Assembly (NCBI RefSeq): GCF_000020005.1
Contig: NC_010718.1
Coordinates: 2,252,001-2,316,000 of the forward strand
From: Natranaerobius thermophilus JW/NM-WN-LF
Lineage (GTDB): Bacteria > Bacillota > Natranaerobiia > Natranaerobiales > Natranaerobiaceae
Direction of reading: 5' to 3'
DNA: 64,000 bases
Shown: in pieces, positions 8,763 through 18,035 of the stretch
Layout of the letters: each line of letters opens with the position of its first letter
Numbering within the stretch: the stretch's first letter is position 1
Translations under genes and position numbers: made by a program
The notes under the pieces: model-generated
Seen by the model: the letters and a program-made list of their open reading frames with translations, nothing else
Databases searched by the model: none
Told to the model about the DNA's origin: nothing

Positions 8763-8955
8763 AGCTATCTTATTTTAATTCCCCGATGTTACTATTTTAA
8801 CAAAGTTTCTCGAAATTGCATTAGGACTTAATTATCATTTTTTGAGAAATTTCGACAATTATCAACGAGGGTTTGTTAAACTTTTGCTAGAACATATAAC
8901 ATATATACAAAATGCCAAAACTAGTAAATTTTTATTAATTTAAGGAGTGAGCTTA

Positions 8956-10326
8956 ATGATTCATAAAGAAAGAATAGAAATCCTCCAAGAAGTACAAACA
9001 CCAGCTCAAGAAGGAAAATACGTACTCTACTGGATGCAAAAAGCACAACGAACTCATTACAATCATGCACTTGAATATGCTATCGAACAGGCCAACAAGC
9101 TCAACTTACCCCTGATCGTTTATTTTGGCTTGTACGAACAATTTCCTTATGCTAGTTCAAGACATTTTCAGTTCATGCTTCAAGGATTACAGGATGTCGC
9201 CGAAAACTTGGCGAAAAGAAATATCAAAATGATTATAAAGAGAACTTTTCCTCCTTATGGGGCAATTGAATTAGCAAAAGATGCTTCTATGATTGTAGTT
9301 GACAAGGGGTATCTTAAATTTGAAAAGGACTGGAAAGAAATACTCTCACATCAGTTAAGCTGTCCTATTCACCAAATTGAAACCGACGCCGTTATACCGG
9401 TGAATACAGCCTCTTCGAAAGAAGAGTATGCTGCCTATACATTGCGAAAAAAGCTCTTAAAAATGCTTGACATTTTCCTCACTCCTTTGATTTCAAGGAA
9501 TCCAAATTTTAATTCCTTTGAGATAACAAATCTAGAACAATATAATGATATAGATATTTATACTAAAAGTGCTTCCGAAATTCTAGAGGAATTAGACATC
9601 CATCGAGAAGTACAACCCGTAACAGATATTAAAGGAGGAGAAAATCAAGCTCTAGAACAATTATCCGGGTTTTTGAACCAAGGAAAAGGTTTGGAGCTCT
9701 ATATTCAAAAAAAGAATGACCCTAGTGTTCAGGCCACTTCAAAATTAAGCCCTTATTTACATTTTGGCCAAATTTCACCTTTATTTATCGCACTAGAAGT
9801 ACTTAAATTTACCCAAGATTATAATCATGAATTTCTAGAACAATTAATAGTCAGAAGAGAGTTGAGCCTTAACCTGATTGAGAAAAATATTAATTATCTT
9901 ACTTTATCACCACTGCCTCAGTGGTCTATAAAAACTCTAAATGAACACCGCAATGACCCGCGAAATAACTTTTATACCTTAGAAGAAATAGAAGCCGCTA
10001 ACACACATGATAAATACTTTAATGCAGCCCAAAAAGAACTTATGTCCAGGGGAACAATTCATAATTATATCCGTATGTACTGGGGGAAAAAGATCATAGA
10101 GTGGTCCCAAACGCCAGAAGAAGCTCATAATACCCTCTGTCACTTGAATGACAAATATGCCCTAGACGGTCGTGATCCCAATGGTTACGCCAATATATTA
10201 TGGTGTTTTGGCAAACACGACCGACCATTCCAAGAGAGGCAAATTTTTGGGAAAGTAAGGTATATGGGAGTTAATGCATTAAAGAGAAATGGCAAACCTG
10301 ACCAATATGTGGCTACTTGGGTCTAG
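8956..10326 (+). CDS. phr: Class II deoxyribodipyrimidine (CPD) photolyase
   Basis: A flavoenzyme that uses light to split cyclobutane pyrimidine dimers in DNA. It has 456 residues. The N-terminal antenna domain begins YWMQKAQRTHYNHALEYA, a class II signature. The C-terminal FAD domain contains LSPYLHFGQISP, QLIVRRELS, KELMSRGTIHNYIRMYWGKKI and LDGRDPNGYANILWCFGKHDRP. I chose the ATG at 8956 because AAGGAG (8942-8947) is eight bases upstream; a GTG at 8947 overlaps that site. Its last 14 bases overlap the convergent DUF523/DUF1722 gene. In E. coli a DUF1722 gene (ybgA) is also the neighbour of phr. Confidence 0.93.
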   Translation: MIHKERIEILQEVQTPAQEGKYVLYWMQKAQRTHYNHALEYAIEQANKLNLPLIVYFGLYEQFPYASSRHFQFMLQGLQDVAENLAKRNIKMIIKRTFPPYGAIELAKDASMIVVDKGYLKFEKDWKEILSHQLSCPIHQIETDAVIPVNTASSKEEYAAYTLRKKLLKMLDIFLTPLISRNPNFNSFEITNLEQYNDIDIYTKSASEILEELDIHREVQPVTDIKGGENQALEQLSGFLNQGKGLELYIQKKNDPSVQATSKLSPYLHFGQISPLFIALEVLKFTQDYNHEFLEQLIVRRELSLNLIEKNINYLTLSPLPQWSIKTLNEHRNDPRNNFYTLEEIEAANTHDKYFNAAQKELMSRGTIHNYIRMYWGKKIIEWSQTPEEAHNTLCHLNDKYALDGRDPNGYANILWCFGKHDRPFQERQIFGKVRYMGVNALKRNGKPDQYVATWV

Positions 10327-11332
10327 AAGACTTGCCAGAGTCCTCCAAACTAATCAATTCTTCTGGAAAAGGGGCAAAAAAATACTGACTCAAGAGATAG
10401 CTTTGCTCGTATTTAATAGCCCAAGATCTAAATATATTTATTGGGACAGATAATGGCAGTTGATTTTCACGATATTTTTCAATAGTATCGAGCAGAAATG
10501 ATTTTTCATCACTACTAGCTTCATCCTTGAAAAAGCCCATTATATGCATGAGTACATTGACTTTACGACCTGGAGTATTTTCTCCCTGAAACATCTTATA
10601 GAGTAGAGTTTCATATTCTGAAAATAGTTCCTTAGTAGAATAGTTATCTTGATTTGCCAAAAGACGACCTAACTCATTTTTAACACTTTCGTTATAAGAC
10701 ATAAATAAAAATTTATGGTCAGCATGAAATTTAATTAATTCTTTGACTAATTCACTGGATTTAATCTCTGCAAATCTTGCCAGGCTAAAGATTTTAGTTA
10801 AGAAGTTCTCTCTTATGATACGATTTTTCAACCGGCCTTCATCTTCAACAGGAAGGTTGGGCCATTGTTCTAATAAACATTCACTAAATAGTCCAGCCCC
10901 TCTTTTAGAGGTGATGTTACTGGTTTTCTCAGCATAAATTTTGGCATCTTTCAAAGCACATGATGGAGATCTAGTTTTAAGAATTGCTCCTTGTAAGTTA
11001 TCTACAGTAGAGAGATAATCATAAGCGAAGTCTTTCATCTCCTGGGTCAAATCTGAACCCGTGTCTTGTTGATACAAGCCATGACCCTCTCGTGATTCAT
11101 ATAGTCTCAATGTCTTACGGGGTGTTCCTAAACCCAGTTCTTCCTCAGGGCATACCGGTACGAACTTAACAAAGCCCTGTAATTGATCAATCAAATTCTC
11201 TCGGAACATGCTTCCATCAAATCTGCAAGGGGCAAATCCTAAACATCTACTGATAAGCACACGCGGAGTCACTTTCTTGTGAGACTCCAGTTGCTGTTTT
11301 TTTGTTGAACTGTTCTTATTATCTTGACTCAA
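10313..11332 (-). CDS. DUF523/DUF1722 (YbgA-type) protein
   Basis: A 339-residue two-domain protein. Residues 24-160 are DUF523 (SRCLGFAPCRFDG, PVCPEEELGLGTPR, LKTRSPSCAL, GLFSECL, with several conserved Cys). Residues 185-320 are DUF1722 (FHADHKFLFMSYNE, LGRLLANQDN, NVLMHIMGFFKD). It starts at TTG 11332 with GGGGG about 12 bases upstream. It is convergent with, and overlaps, the photolyase gene. The function of both domains is uncertain; association with photolyase in distant bacteria suggests a DNA-damage context. Confidence 0.85.
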   Translation of the reverse strand: MSQDNKNSSTKKQQLESHKKVTPRVLISRCLGFAPCRFDGSMFRENLIDQLQGFVKFVPVCPEEELGLGTPRKTLRLYESREGHGLYQQDTGSDLTQEMKDFAYDYLSTVDNLQGAILKTRSPSCALKDAKIYAEKTSNITSKRGAGLFSECLLEQWPNLPVEDEGRLKNRIIRENFLTKIFSLARFAEIKSSELVKELIKFHADHKFLFMSYNESVKNELGRLLANQDNYSTKELFSEYETLLYKMFQGENTPGRKVNVLMHIMGFFKDEASSDEKSFLLDTIEKYRENQLPLSVPINIFRSWAIKYEQSYLLSQYFFAPFPEELISLEDSGKSSRPK

Positions 11333-11526
11333 TTTATAAGCCCCCTTTATTACTTGAATTTAGGTTTATTTAAAACAATAACTACTAGTAATTATTTCTA
11401 GTTATATTAAAAAAAACCTTTAATAGCTGGTATTTTTTTGGACAAACTAGTAGAATTAAGGGAAGGAAAAGAAAAAGCATACTATTTAGATTAATTTTTA
11501 GATTATCTAACAGAAAGGAAGGTCTT

Positions 11527-13401
11527 ATGTCAGCTAATTACAGCAGTGTCAATAACAGATCCGAAGCCAATAGTATTAAAAGTAGATACAAAGCACGTAA
11601 AGAACAATTCGCAAGTGAATCAAAAGCACTTTCTAACAAAATGAATCTAATATCTAATTTAAGGTTACTAACCGTTGTTTTAGGTATTGGGTTAACTGGC
11701 TATTTGTTTTATATTGGGAATTATGTAGTCAGTTTTTTCTCTCTAATCATTTTTACAACAATTTTCATATTTCTGGTCATCAGATATCGTGTATTAACAA
11801 ATAAGCGAAATTATGCCTGGGCCCTTGCCGATATTAATGAGCGTTCTCTTATCAGATTAAAGGGGAGTTGGAATAGTTTTGAGGATACTGGTAATGAATT
11901 TTTAGACCATGATCATCCCTATGCAGAAGATCTAGATATCTTCGGACAAAATTCCCTTTTCCAGTGGATAAATACCACTACTACCTTTTCGGGAAGGCAT
12001 AAATTAAAGACCATGTTAACACAACCATGTAATAAGATAGAAGAGATACAAGCAAGGCAAAGGTCCATTCAGGAATTAGCCGAGAAACTCCATTGGCGTC
12101 AACATTTAGAAGCTTTAGGGAAACAACCCGAATACGAACACCGCAATAACAAAGAACTCCAAGTTGATCCCCTTAATTTAATATCATGGGCAAAAACACA
12201 AAACCCCTTTTATTTAAAAACTTGGCTTAAGGTGATCGTGAATCTACTACCCTTAATAACTCTAAGTTTTATAATCGCAGCAATTATGACTGGAGTCACT
12301 TATATTTTTCCTATAATTATGATTGCACTACACATATTGATCCTTACTTATGATTACTCTAATCGCATTAGCGAGTTCAGCTTGATCTCAGGCTTTAATG
12401 AAAAATTGTCGGCTTACAAAGATATTTTAACAGCCATAGAAACAGAACAATTTCATGGAAGTATGTTAACAAAACTACAGGATACAATATTAAATTCCAA
12501 AACGGGGACAAATGCTTCGGATCGTCTAAAGCTCCTTGACGAGATAATGGAATTCATTTCGCATCGCTCAGGCCAGTTTTATATTATATTTAATATCTTA
12601 TTTCTATTGGATTATCGATGGCAAATTTCTTTAGAACATTGGAAACATCAATCAGGAGATGAGCTTGAACAATGGTTTGATATTTTGGGAGATTTTGAAG
12701 CCCTGAGTAGTTTAGCGATAATTCCATGTGATCATCCTGATTGGGCTCAACCTGAGATCACAGCAGAACCTGGTCTATTTCAGGCCGAACAAATAGGCCA
12801 CCCTTTATTAACAGAACATCGAGTTTGCAACGATATTGATATGGGTTCAAGTACAAATAGTTTACTAATTACGGGTTCCAATATGTCTGGTAAAAGTACT
12901 TTACTCAGAACAGCTGGAATCAATCTGGTACTAGCATATTTGGGTGCTCCCGTTTGTGCAAATACTATGCAGGCGTCATTAATGAAAATTTATACATGTA
13001 TGAGAGTTAGCGATAATTTAGAAAAGAATTTATCTTCTTTTTATGCCGAACTACTTAGAATTAAACATATAGTTAAAAGTGCTGAACAGATACCAGTTTT
13101 TTATTTATTAGACGAGATTTTTAAAGGGACTAATTCTCGTGACCGACATACTGGTGCTAGAGCTGTAATTAAAAAATTACAATCAGAAGGTGCCCTGGGC
13201 CTTGTTTCAACACACGATCTAGAATTAGGTGCCCTGGAGAGTCAAAACACAAGTATAAAAAATTACCATTTCAGAGAGTACTATCAAAATGGTGAAATTT
13301 ACTTTGATTATATTTTGAGACCTGGGTTGGCTCCTACTACTAATGCTATTTATCTAATGAAAATGGCAGGCATCGATCCAGATGAAGAAGATTTGGGTTA
13401 A
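11527..13401 (+). CDS. Membrane-anchored MutS-like ATPase
   Basis: A 624-residue protein. Two hydrophobic segments near the N terminus (about 45-87) and two more around 235-280 suggest membrane anchoring. The C-terminal domain is a MutS domain V ATPase: Walker A TGSNMSGKSTLL (about 455), SFYAELLRIK, Walker B YLLDEIFKGTNSRDR, and STHDLEL. The mismatch-recognition domain of MutS1 is absent, so it is not the standard repair protein; it matches the membrane MutS-related family of Firmicutes and Bacteroidetes. It is a single gene with AAAGGAAGG before the ATG and a strong terminator after it. Function unknown. Confidence 0.85.
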   Translation: MSANYSSVNNRSEANSIKSRYKARKEQFASESKALSNKMNLISNLRLLTVVLGIGLTGYLFYIGNYVVSFFSLIIFTTIFIFLVIRYRVLTNKRNYAWALADINERSLIRLKGSWNSFEDTGNEFLDHDHPYAEDLDIFGQNSLFQWINTTTTFSGRHKLKTMLTQPCNKIEEIQARQRSIQELAEKLHWRQHLEALGKQPEYEHRNNKELQVDPLNLISWAKTQNPFYLKTWLKVIVNLLPLITLSFIIAAIMTGVTYIFPIIMIALHILILTYDYSNRISEFSLISGFNEKLSAYKDILTAIETEQFHGSMLTKLQDTILNSKTGTNASDRLKLLDEIMEFISHRSGQFYIIFNILFLLDYRWQISLEHWKHQSGDELEQWFDILGDFEALSSLAIIPCDHPDWAQPEITAEPGLFQAEQIGHPLLTEHRVCNDIDMGSSTNSLLITGSNMSGKSTLLRTAGINLVLAYLGAPVCANTMQASLMKIYTCMRVSDNLEKNLSSFYAELLRIKHIVKSAEQIPVFYLLDEIFKGTNSRDRHTGARAVIKKLQSEGALGLVSTHDLELGALESQNTSIKNYHFREYYQNGEIYFDYILRPGLAPTTNAIYLMKMAGIDPDEEDLG

Positions 13402-13413
13402 ATATGATACCAT

Positions 13414-13441
13414 AAAAAAACCGGGGAGCCCCGGTTTTTTT
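13414..13441. terminator. Bidirectional terminator
   Basis: AAAAAAACCGGGG / CCCCGGTTTTTTT lies between convergent genes and can serve both strands. Confidence 0.92.
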
Positions 13442-13446
13442 ATGGT

Positions 13447-14163
13447 CTAAGTCTCTGACAAGCTTTTCTTTAATAGATCTAATCTGTAACGGCTTACCAA
13501 AGCTGTTTTGTCAAAGTTTTCAAAATAAGCCTCGTAAAATTTTTGTGAAATTGCTGTAATTTTTCTAATTTTGTGTTTGTTTACGATATAAGAACGGTGA
13601 GACCTGACAAAATTGATATCTAACATTTCTTCAAGTTCATTTAATGTCTTTGATACTTGATAAACTTCGTCGTCTTCTAAGTATATACTTACTTTTTTCT
13701 GCTCTTTTATTTTTTCCAAAAATAGAATTTTATGCATTGGAATCTGTAATACTTCACCTGGTTCATCCAAAATTAATTTTTTGTAACTTAAATTAGCTTT
13801 AATCCTTTCCACTATATTGTTAACTGATTCTAATAAATTTTCTTCTCCTACTGGTTTAACAAAATAGTCATATGGATGGACTTCAAAGGATTTTAAAGCG
13901 TATTGAGAATAAGCAGTTACAAATATAAATTCCATTTCCGGGTTTATTTGTTGGGCAGTCCGAGAGGCTTCCAGGCCATTAATGTATTGTTCAGGCAGTT
14001 CTATGTCTATTAAACCTATTTGAGGTAATTCTGACCCTACAATTTCTAGTGCCTCGTTAACATCTCCGGTAGCATAGACCTCATCAATATTTTTATTTCT
14101 TTGAACTAATTCCTTTAAATATTTTCTTGTAAAATTTTCGTCCTCTAAGATTAACAGTTTCAC
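13447..14163 (-). CDS. LytTR-family response regulator (orphan)
   Basis: A 238-residue DNA-binding regulator. The receiver domain (1-120) has the acidic pair near the start (LEDEN), phospho-acceptor Asp53 in GLIDIEL and the conserved Lys in DYFVKPVG. The LytTR domain (about 140-235) shows FLEKIKEQKKVSIYL, FVRSHRSYIVN and SRYRLDLLK. I prefer the GTG at 14163, nine bases from GGAG; a GTG at 14172 is too close. No histidine kinase gene lies within the window, so the partner is unknown. The downstream subtilisin gene is divergent and could be a target, which is speculation. Confidence 0.88.
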   Translation of the reverse strand: MKLLILEDENFTRKYLKELVQRNKNIDEVYATGDVNEALEIVGSELPQIGLIDIELPEQYINGLEASRTAQQINPEMEFIFVTAYSQYALKSFEVHPYDYFVKPVGEENLLESVNNIVERIKANLSYKKLILDEPGEVLQIPMHKILFLEKIKEQKKVSIYLEDDEVYQVSKTLNELEEMLDINFVRSHRSYIVNKHKIRKITAISQKFYEAYFENFDKTALVSRYRLDLLKKSLSET

Positions 14164-14653
14164 ACCTTTCACTCTCCTTAGGTGTTATAGAAATCCCCCG
14201 TATTTCCCCTCTAAAACTATTTAATAAAATGTAATAAAAATTTCTATCTTATAAGTCTATCATCCTAGCAGTAATTCTAAATAGTTCAATTCTTACCTTG
14301 AAAGTCCTTTATTTGATTGTGATTGTCCATTTATTTTTCATGATTTGAATTAAAGACTCTTTTATACTCCGTTGTTGATAGTTGAACTCTTCGATTGAAC
14401 GGATTAACTTCCACTCAAGTTTGTATTCCTTCTATCGAGGTAATTTTCAGACTATTCACAAATTTATGCAGGTTTTTGCCAGGTATCTTTCTAATAAGAC
14501 AAACACAAAATCATAAATAAATTCTTTTTTTAGAAAGGAGGGATTACAAAATATTTTAAAACCAGTCCCCAAGTAAGTGTAGATAATTGTTAGGTGAGTG
14601 TAGTTAAATTGTTTAAGTGTAGCTTTGAAAAATTTTTAAGGAGGTCATTTACT
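14164..14653. other. 490-base intergenic region, no gene recognised
   Basis: This AT-rich region separates the divergent LytTR regulator and subtilisin genes. It has an AGAAAGGAGGG sequence near 14532 that is not followed by a plausible start codon, and no hairpin or riboswitch motif I can name. It presumably holds the promoters of both flanking genes. Confidence 0.4.
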
Positions 14654-15766
14654 ATGTTTAAAGTTGTCTGTATTTTGTTTGCGTTTTTAGTGATTCAAGG
14701 TGGTGCCTTCGCTCAGCCTGAAAGTGAGCACGATTTCAAAGAAGTTATCATTGGGTTTGAAGACAGACCAGGTCAAGCTGAATTAGAAATAATCGACGAA
14801 GCGAAAGGTGAAATTGATCAGGAATTTGAGATAATCAATGCAGTTTCCGCAAAGATTCCTGAACCAGCTGTTCAAGGTATGGAAAATGCAGAAGGAATTG
14901 ATTATGTTGAGCCCGATTACGAAGCCCAAACATTACAAACTATTCCTTGGGGTATAGAACAGATTAACGCTGATCAAGCTTGGGATGAAGCAACAGGTAC
15001 TGGTATTGATGTAGCTATATTAGATACAGGAATTGACTACGGACACCAAGACCTGGAAGTTGTAGATGGTGTTAACACAGTTGACGGCGGTGATTACATG
15101 GACTATAACGGACACGGTACCCATGTTGCAGGAACTGTAGCAGCATTAGATAATAATTCTGGTGTTGTAGGTGTAGCCCCTGATGCAAATCTATTTGCCG
15201 GAAAGGTCCTTGACGATGATGGTAGCGGTACTACTAGTGACATTGTAGCAGGTATCGAATGGGCAATTAACAATGATATGGATATAATTAACATGAGTCT
15301 GGGAATGTCTCAATATAGCACTGCTTTAGAAGATGTCTGTGATGAAGCTTATTATCAAGAAGATATACTTGTAGTAGCTGCCGCAGGAAATGATGGTGAA
15401 GGCTGGTGGTGGGATCCTGACACCATCAATTATCCTGCTAATTACGATTCTGTTATTGCAGTTGGAGCTACAGACCAAAACAATGATAGAGCTAACTTTT
15501 CCAGTGTAGGAGACAATCTAGAAATAATGGCTCCTGGAGTTGATGTATTAAGTACTGTACCTGGTAATGATTATGATGAATATGATGGAACATCAATGGC
15601 ATCTCCTCATATTGCCGGAGTAGCGGCATTATTGATGGATCAGGGAGTATATACTTCTCCAGCAGAAGTACGAGATCGCATGAATGACACAGCTGATGAA
15701 CTGGGAGATCCATTTTACTACGGAAACGGCATTGTCAACACCACTGAAGCATTAGATATTCACTAA
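14654..15766 (+). CDS. Secreted subtilisin-like serine protease (S8)
   Basis: A 370-residue extracellular protease. It has a signal peptide (1-20, ending AFAQ), an I9-type propeptide (about 28-90) and an S8 catalytic domain with Asp124 (AILDTGID), His154 (NGHGTHVAG), oxyanion Asn245 (AAAGND) and Ser314 (GTSMASP). The mature domain is rich in Asp and Glu, in keeping with an enzyme for salty surroundings. I chose the ATG at 14654 because AAGGAGG lies nine bases upstream; a GTG 60 bases earlier has no ribosome site. A perfect 10-bp hairpin and a terminator follow. Confidence 0.93.
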   Translation: MFKVVCILFAFLVIQGGAFAQPESEHDFKEVIIGFEDRPGQAELEIIDEAKGEIDQEFEIINAVSAKIPEPAVQGMENAEGIDYVEPDYEAQTLQTIPWGIEQINADQAWDEATGTGIDVAILDTGIDYGHQDLEVVDGVNTVDGGDYMDYNGHGTHVAGTVAALDNNSGVVGVAPDANLFAGKVLDDDGSGTTSDIVAGIEWAINNDMDIINMSLGMSQYSTALEDVCDEAYYQEDILVVAAAGNDGEGWWWDPDTINYPANYDSVIAVGATDQNNDRANFSSVGDNLEIMAPGVDVLSTVPGNDYDEYDGTSMASPHIAGVAALLMDQGVYTSPAEVRDRMNDTADELGDPFYYGNGIVNTTEALDIH

Positions 15767-15804
15767 ATCTGGATAAACTATCTAATACGTCAAGCTAATT
15801 ATAA

Positions 15805-15826
15805 CCTGCCGGGATATCCCGGCAGG
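15805..15826. other. Perfect hairpin after the protease gene
   Basis: CCTGCCGGGA-TA-TCCCGGCAGG is a ten-base stem with no T run after it. It could protect the 3' end of the message; the true terminator is further on. Confidence 0.6.
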
Positions 15827-15960
15827 TCCTTAAAAACAACAAAATTAAAAATATACAAGAATTTAATTTGCGATCATCCTTACTTTCACCTAGTAATTTT
15901 CCTGAATAGTCCTTTTTAGCACCTGAATAGACCTATATAGAACTTTGATGTAAAGTACAA

Positions 15961-15987
15961 AGGGAGCCAAGAAGGCTCCCTTTTTTT
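15961..15987 (+). terminator. Terminator between convergent protease and enamidase genes
   Basis: AGGGAGCC / GGCTCCCT is followed by a run of seven T on the plus strand. It may also stop minus-strand transcripts of the nicotinate cluster, with a weaker T run in that direction. Confidence 0.85.
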
Positions 15988-15993
15988 ATCTGA

Positions 15994-17157
15994 CTATTGA
16001 ACTTCAGCCATTCTAACGGCTGGTGGAGTGTTTCTACTCTTGGTAAACATCACTTCACCATCAACTATCACCATTGATACACCTGGTAGATCTCCTTCTT
16101 GGAATGCAGTCAAACTATCTTCACCCACCGATCCCATAGGAGCATCCATAATTACAAAGTCTGCCTCTCTGCCTTTTTCAATTAAACCAACATTTAAATC
16201 ATAAACTTTGGATGTATTTCCTGTAGCCATGCAAATGGCCTTTTCTGGAGGAATACCAGCAACAGATGATAAAAATGAAATCACTCTTATTATACTGAGA
16301 ACTATTACTCCCGTTCCTGAAGGAGCATCATTACCAATTATAAATCTATCAAGACAATCCTTTTCCATGGCATACTCTGCTGCTTGCTTCATTATTTTGG
16401 GATTGCCATTATGAACAAGTTCTAAAGTTATGTCGGAATTATCGATAAGTTTTTTTACGTCATCAAAGGGAATAGAAGTCGGCCCGCCATTTAAATGAGA
16501 TACCACCGTAGGTTTTGCATTGATGACATCTTCATACCCTACATTACTACTACCGGGAATAGAAGTCCCGCCAGTATGCATCATCACCTTCATACCGTAG
16601 TTTTTAGCCATTTCAATCATGGGTGCAGCTTCTTCTGGATCCTTTACTGTGCCAAGACCTACTTCTCCTACTAGCCAAACGCCTTCACGAGTCACTTCTT
16701 TAAAATCTTCTTCAGTTAATCCTTTTTCTAAAATTAAAGCTCCACCGTGAACTTTTACACCACCGGGCCTTAAATTGTTAAAGCTTTTATGAACTAACTT
16801 AGCCAAGGATTTAGCACCTTCTTTGTCCCCTTTAGGCCTACCTGGAGTATGTGGTTCACCTGCGGAAATCATTGTTGAAACACCGCCGTGAAGTGAACTT
16901 TCAATAAAACCCATGGTTTTTTGCCTAGGAGTAAAATCTCCCAAAACAGGATGAGCATGAGAATCGATCAAACCAGGAGCTACTGTAGTACCCTTGGCAT
17001 CAACAACTTTATCCAAGTCGTAGTTATTCAATAACTCTGTTCCACCTATTTCTTTTATCTTTCCGTTAACTACAATAATTGTATCATGTTCCGACACAGG
17101 ATTATTAAGATCACCTGTAATTAACTTGCCAATGTTTTTGATAGCTAAAGTTGACAT
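15994..17157 (-). CDS. ena: Enamidase (1,4,5,6-tetrahydro-6-oxonicotinate hydrolase)
   Basis: An amidohydrolase of 387 residues that hydrolyses tetrahydro-6-oxonicotinate to 2-formylglutarate and ammonia, the third step of nicotinate fermentation. It shows the metal-binding DSHAHPV motif (near 62), a conserved HTGGTS segment, VSHLNGG, and the catalytic Asp in IGNDAPSG. Length and sequence agree with the Fe-Zn enamidase of E. barkeri. GGAGG precedes the ATG. It is the last gene of the cluster and lies beyond the IS110 insertion and a terminator, so it probably needs read-through or its own promoter. The functional call depends largely on context with hnr and ndh genes. Confidence 0.9.
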   Translation of the reverse strand: MSTLAIKNIGKLITGDLNNPVSEHDTIIVVNGKIKEIGGTELLNNYDLDKVVDAKGTTVAPGLIDSHAHPVLGDFTPRQKTMGFIESSLHGGVSTMISAGEPHTPGRPKGDKEGAKSLAKLVHKSFNNLRPGGVKVHGGALILEKGLTEEDFKEVTREGVWLVGEVGLGTVKDPEEAAPMIEMAKNYGMKVMMHTGGTSIPGSSNVGYEDVINAKPTVVSHLNGGPTSIPFDDVKKLIDNSDITLELVHNGNPKIMKQAAEYAMEKDCLDRFIIGNDAPSGTGVIVLSIIRVISFLSSVAGIPPEKAICMATGNTSKVYDLNVGLIEKGREADFVIMDAPMGSVGEDSLTAFQEGDLPGVSMVIVDGEVMFTKSRNTPPAVRMAEVQ

Positions 17158-17243
17158 GTATATACCTCCTCTTACTGTTTTACTATCACTGTTTTAAAAC
17201 CTGATCAACAGAAACTTCTAAGAGTCATTATAAAAGCTGTATG

Positions 17244-17272
17244 CTTAAAAAGCGGGTTCATAACCCGCCTTT
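17244..17272 (-). terminator. Terminator between the AA_synth gene and ena
   Basis: The stem GCGGGTT / AACCCGC (17252-17258, 17262-17268) is followed on the minus strand by TTTTTAAG. It would partly uncouple ena from upstream genes. Confidence 0.75.
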
Positions 17273-17316
17273 TAAGTTTTGTGGTTTCACACTTTAATAA
17301 ACCTCTTAATTTTTAA

Positions 17317-17901
17317 CTATCTCAAACCATCTTTTCCTTCAATTTCATCCTTTTGTAAACCGCCAATTCTAGGATGAGGTCTTCCACAATTGCTAACTGC
17401 TACTATCAATACTATTTCGTCATCTCTTGGGGCATCAGGCACACGGCATTCAATAGCATCATAATGTGATCTCACATAAGCAGCATCTTTGTGATGTAGG
17501 GGTACATCTATAGCACAGCCTGGATATCCCATTTTCTTTGCAGAGGGAATTATAGATTTTCCTCCACCAATTTCATTTCTGAAGGGTTTGCCCAGTTTCG
17601 GGTGCAAACATGCAGCTGCATGCTCTAGCTCTCCACCGCCTCCTACAATGGCTGCTTTACCATAGTTCTCTACTTCATCGTATTTGATACCAGCAGCACG
17701 TAGCGCTTTCTGTGTCAAAGTAACAGCCAATTCTTCGCTCCATTCAGCCAATTGAGTCAAGTCTTCTTTAAATTCACCTACATACGGGTTTTTAAGCACT
17801 GCAGCTGCAGCAACTTTCTTATTAACTTCATCGGTTTCCTTAGTGCCGTCTTTGTTAATTTCTTCTGTTACTACATAAAATTTTCTAACTTCCATATCCA
17901 T
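17317..17901 (-). CDS. AA_synth (DUF1185, PF06684-like) family protein
   Basis: A 194-residue soluble protein matching the so-called amino acid synthesis family: VRKFYVVTEEI at the N terminus, KAAIVGGGGELEHAAACLHPKLG, RNEIGGGKSIIPS, and the C-terminal VAVSNCGRPHPRIGGL. The function of this family is not established, and it is often found beside amidohydrolase genes. Here it sits directly before ena, separated by a terminator, and just after the IS110 element. A role in the ring-opening part of nicotinate breakdown is possible but is only inference from position. GGGAGG precedes the ATG. Confidence 0.75.
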   Translation of the reverse strand: MDMEVRKFYVVTEEINKDGTKETDEVNKKVAAAAVLKNPYVGEFKEDLTQLAEWSEELAVTLTQKALRAAGIKYDEVENYGKAAIVGGGGELEHAAACLHPKLGKPFRNEIGGGKSIIPSAKKMGYPGCAIDVPLHHKDAAYVRSHYDAIECRVPDAPRDDEIVLIVAVSNCGRPHPRIGGLQKDEIEGKDGLR

Positions 17902-17992
17902 GATAAAACCTCCCTCTATAAATTAATTATTTCTTCAATATACTCACTCATTCTCAAGATTTCACTACCATCCATTTTAAGGACTAGGAAGA

Positions 17993-18013
17993 AAATTTCA
18001 TATAATGAAATTT
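17993..18013. promoter_or_regulatory. Palindrome upstream of the AA_synth gene
   Basis: AAATTTCAT-ATA-ATGAAATTT has perfect nine-base arms. It resembles the TTTCAATATTGAAA sites near the nicotinate activator but is spaced differently. It may be an operator serving the genes beyond the insertion. No sigma-54 promoter is visible next to it. Confidence 0.35.
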
Positions 18014-18035
18014 TTGTAAAACAGGAGTGCCTTTA

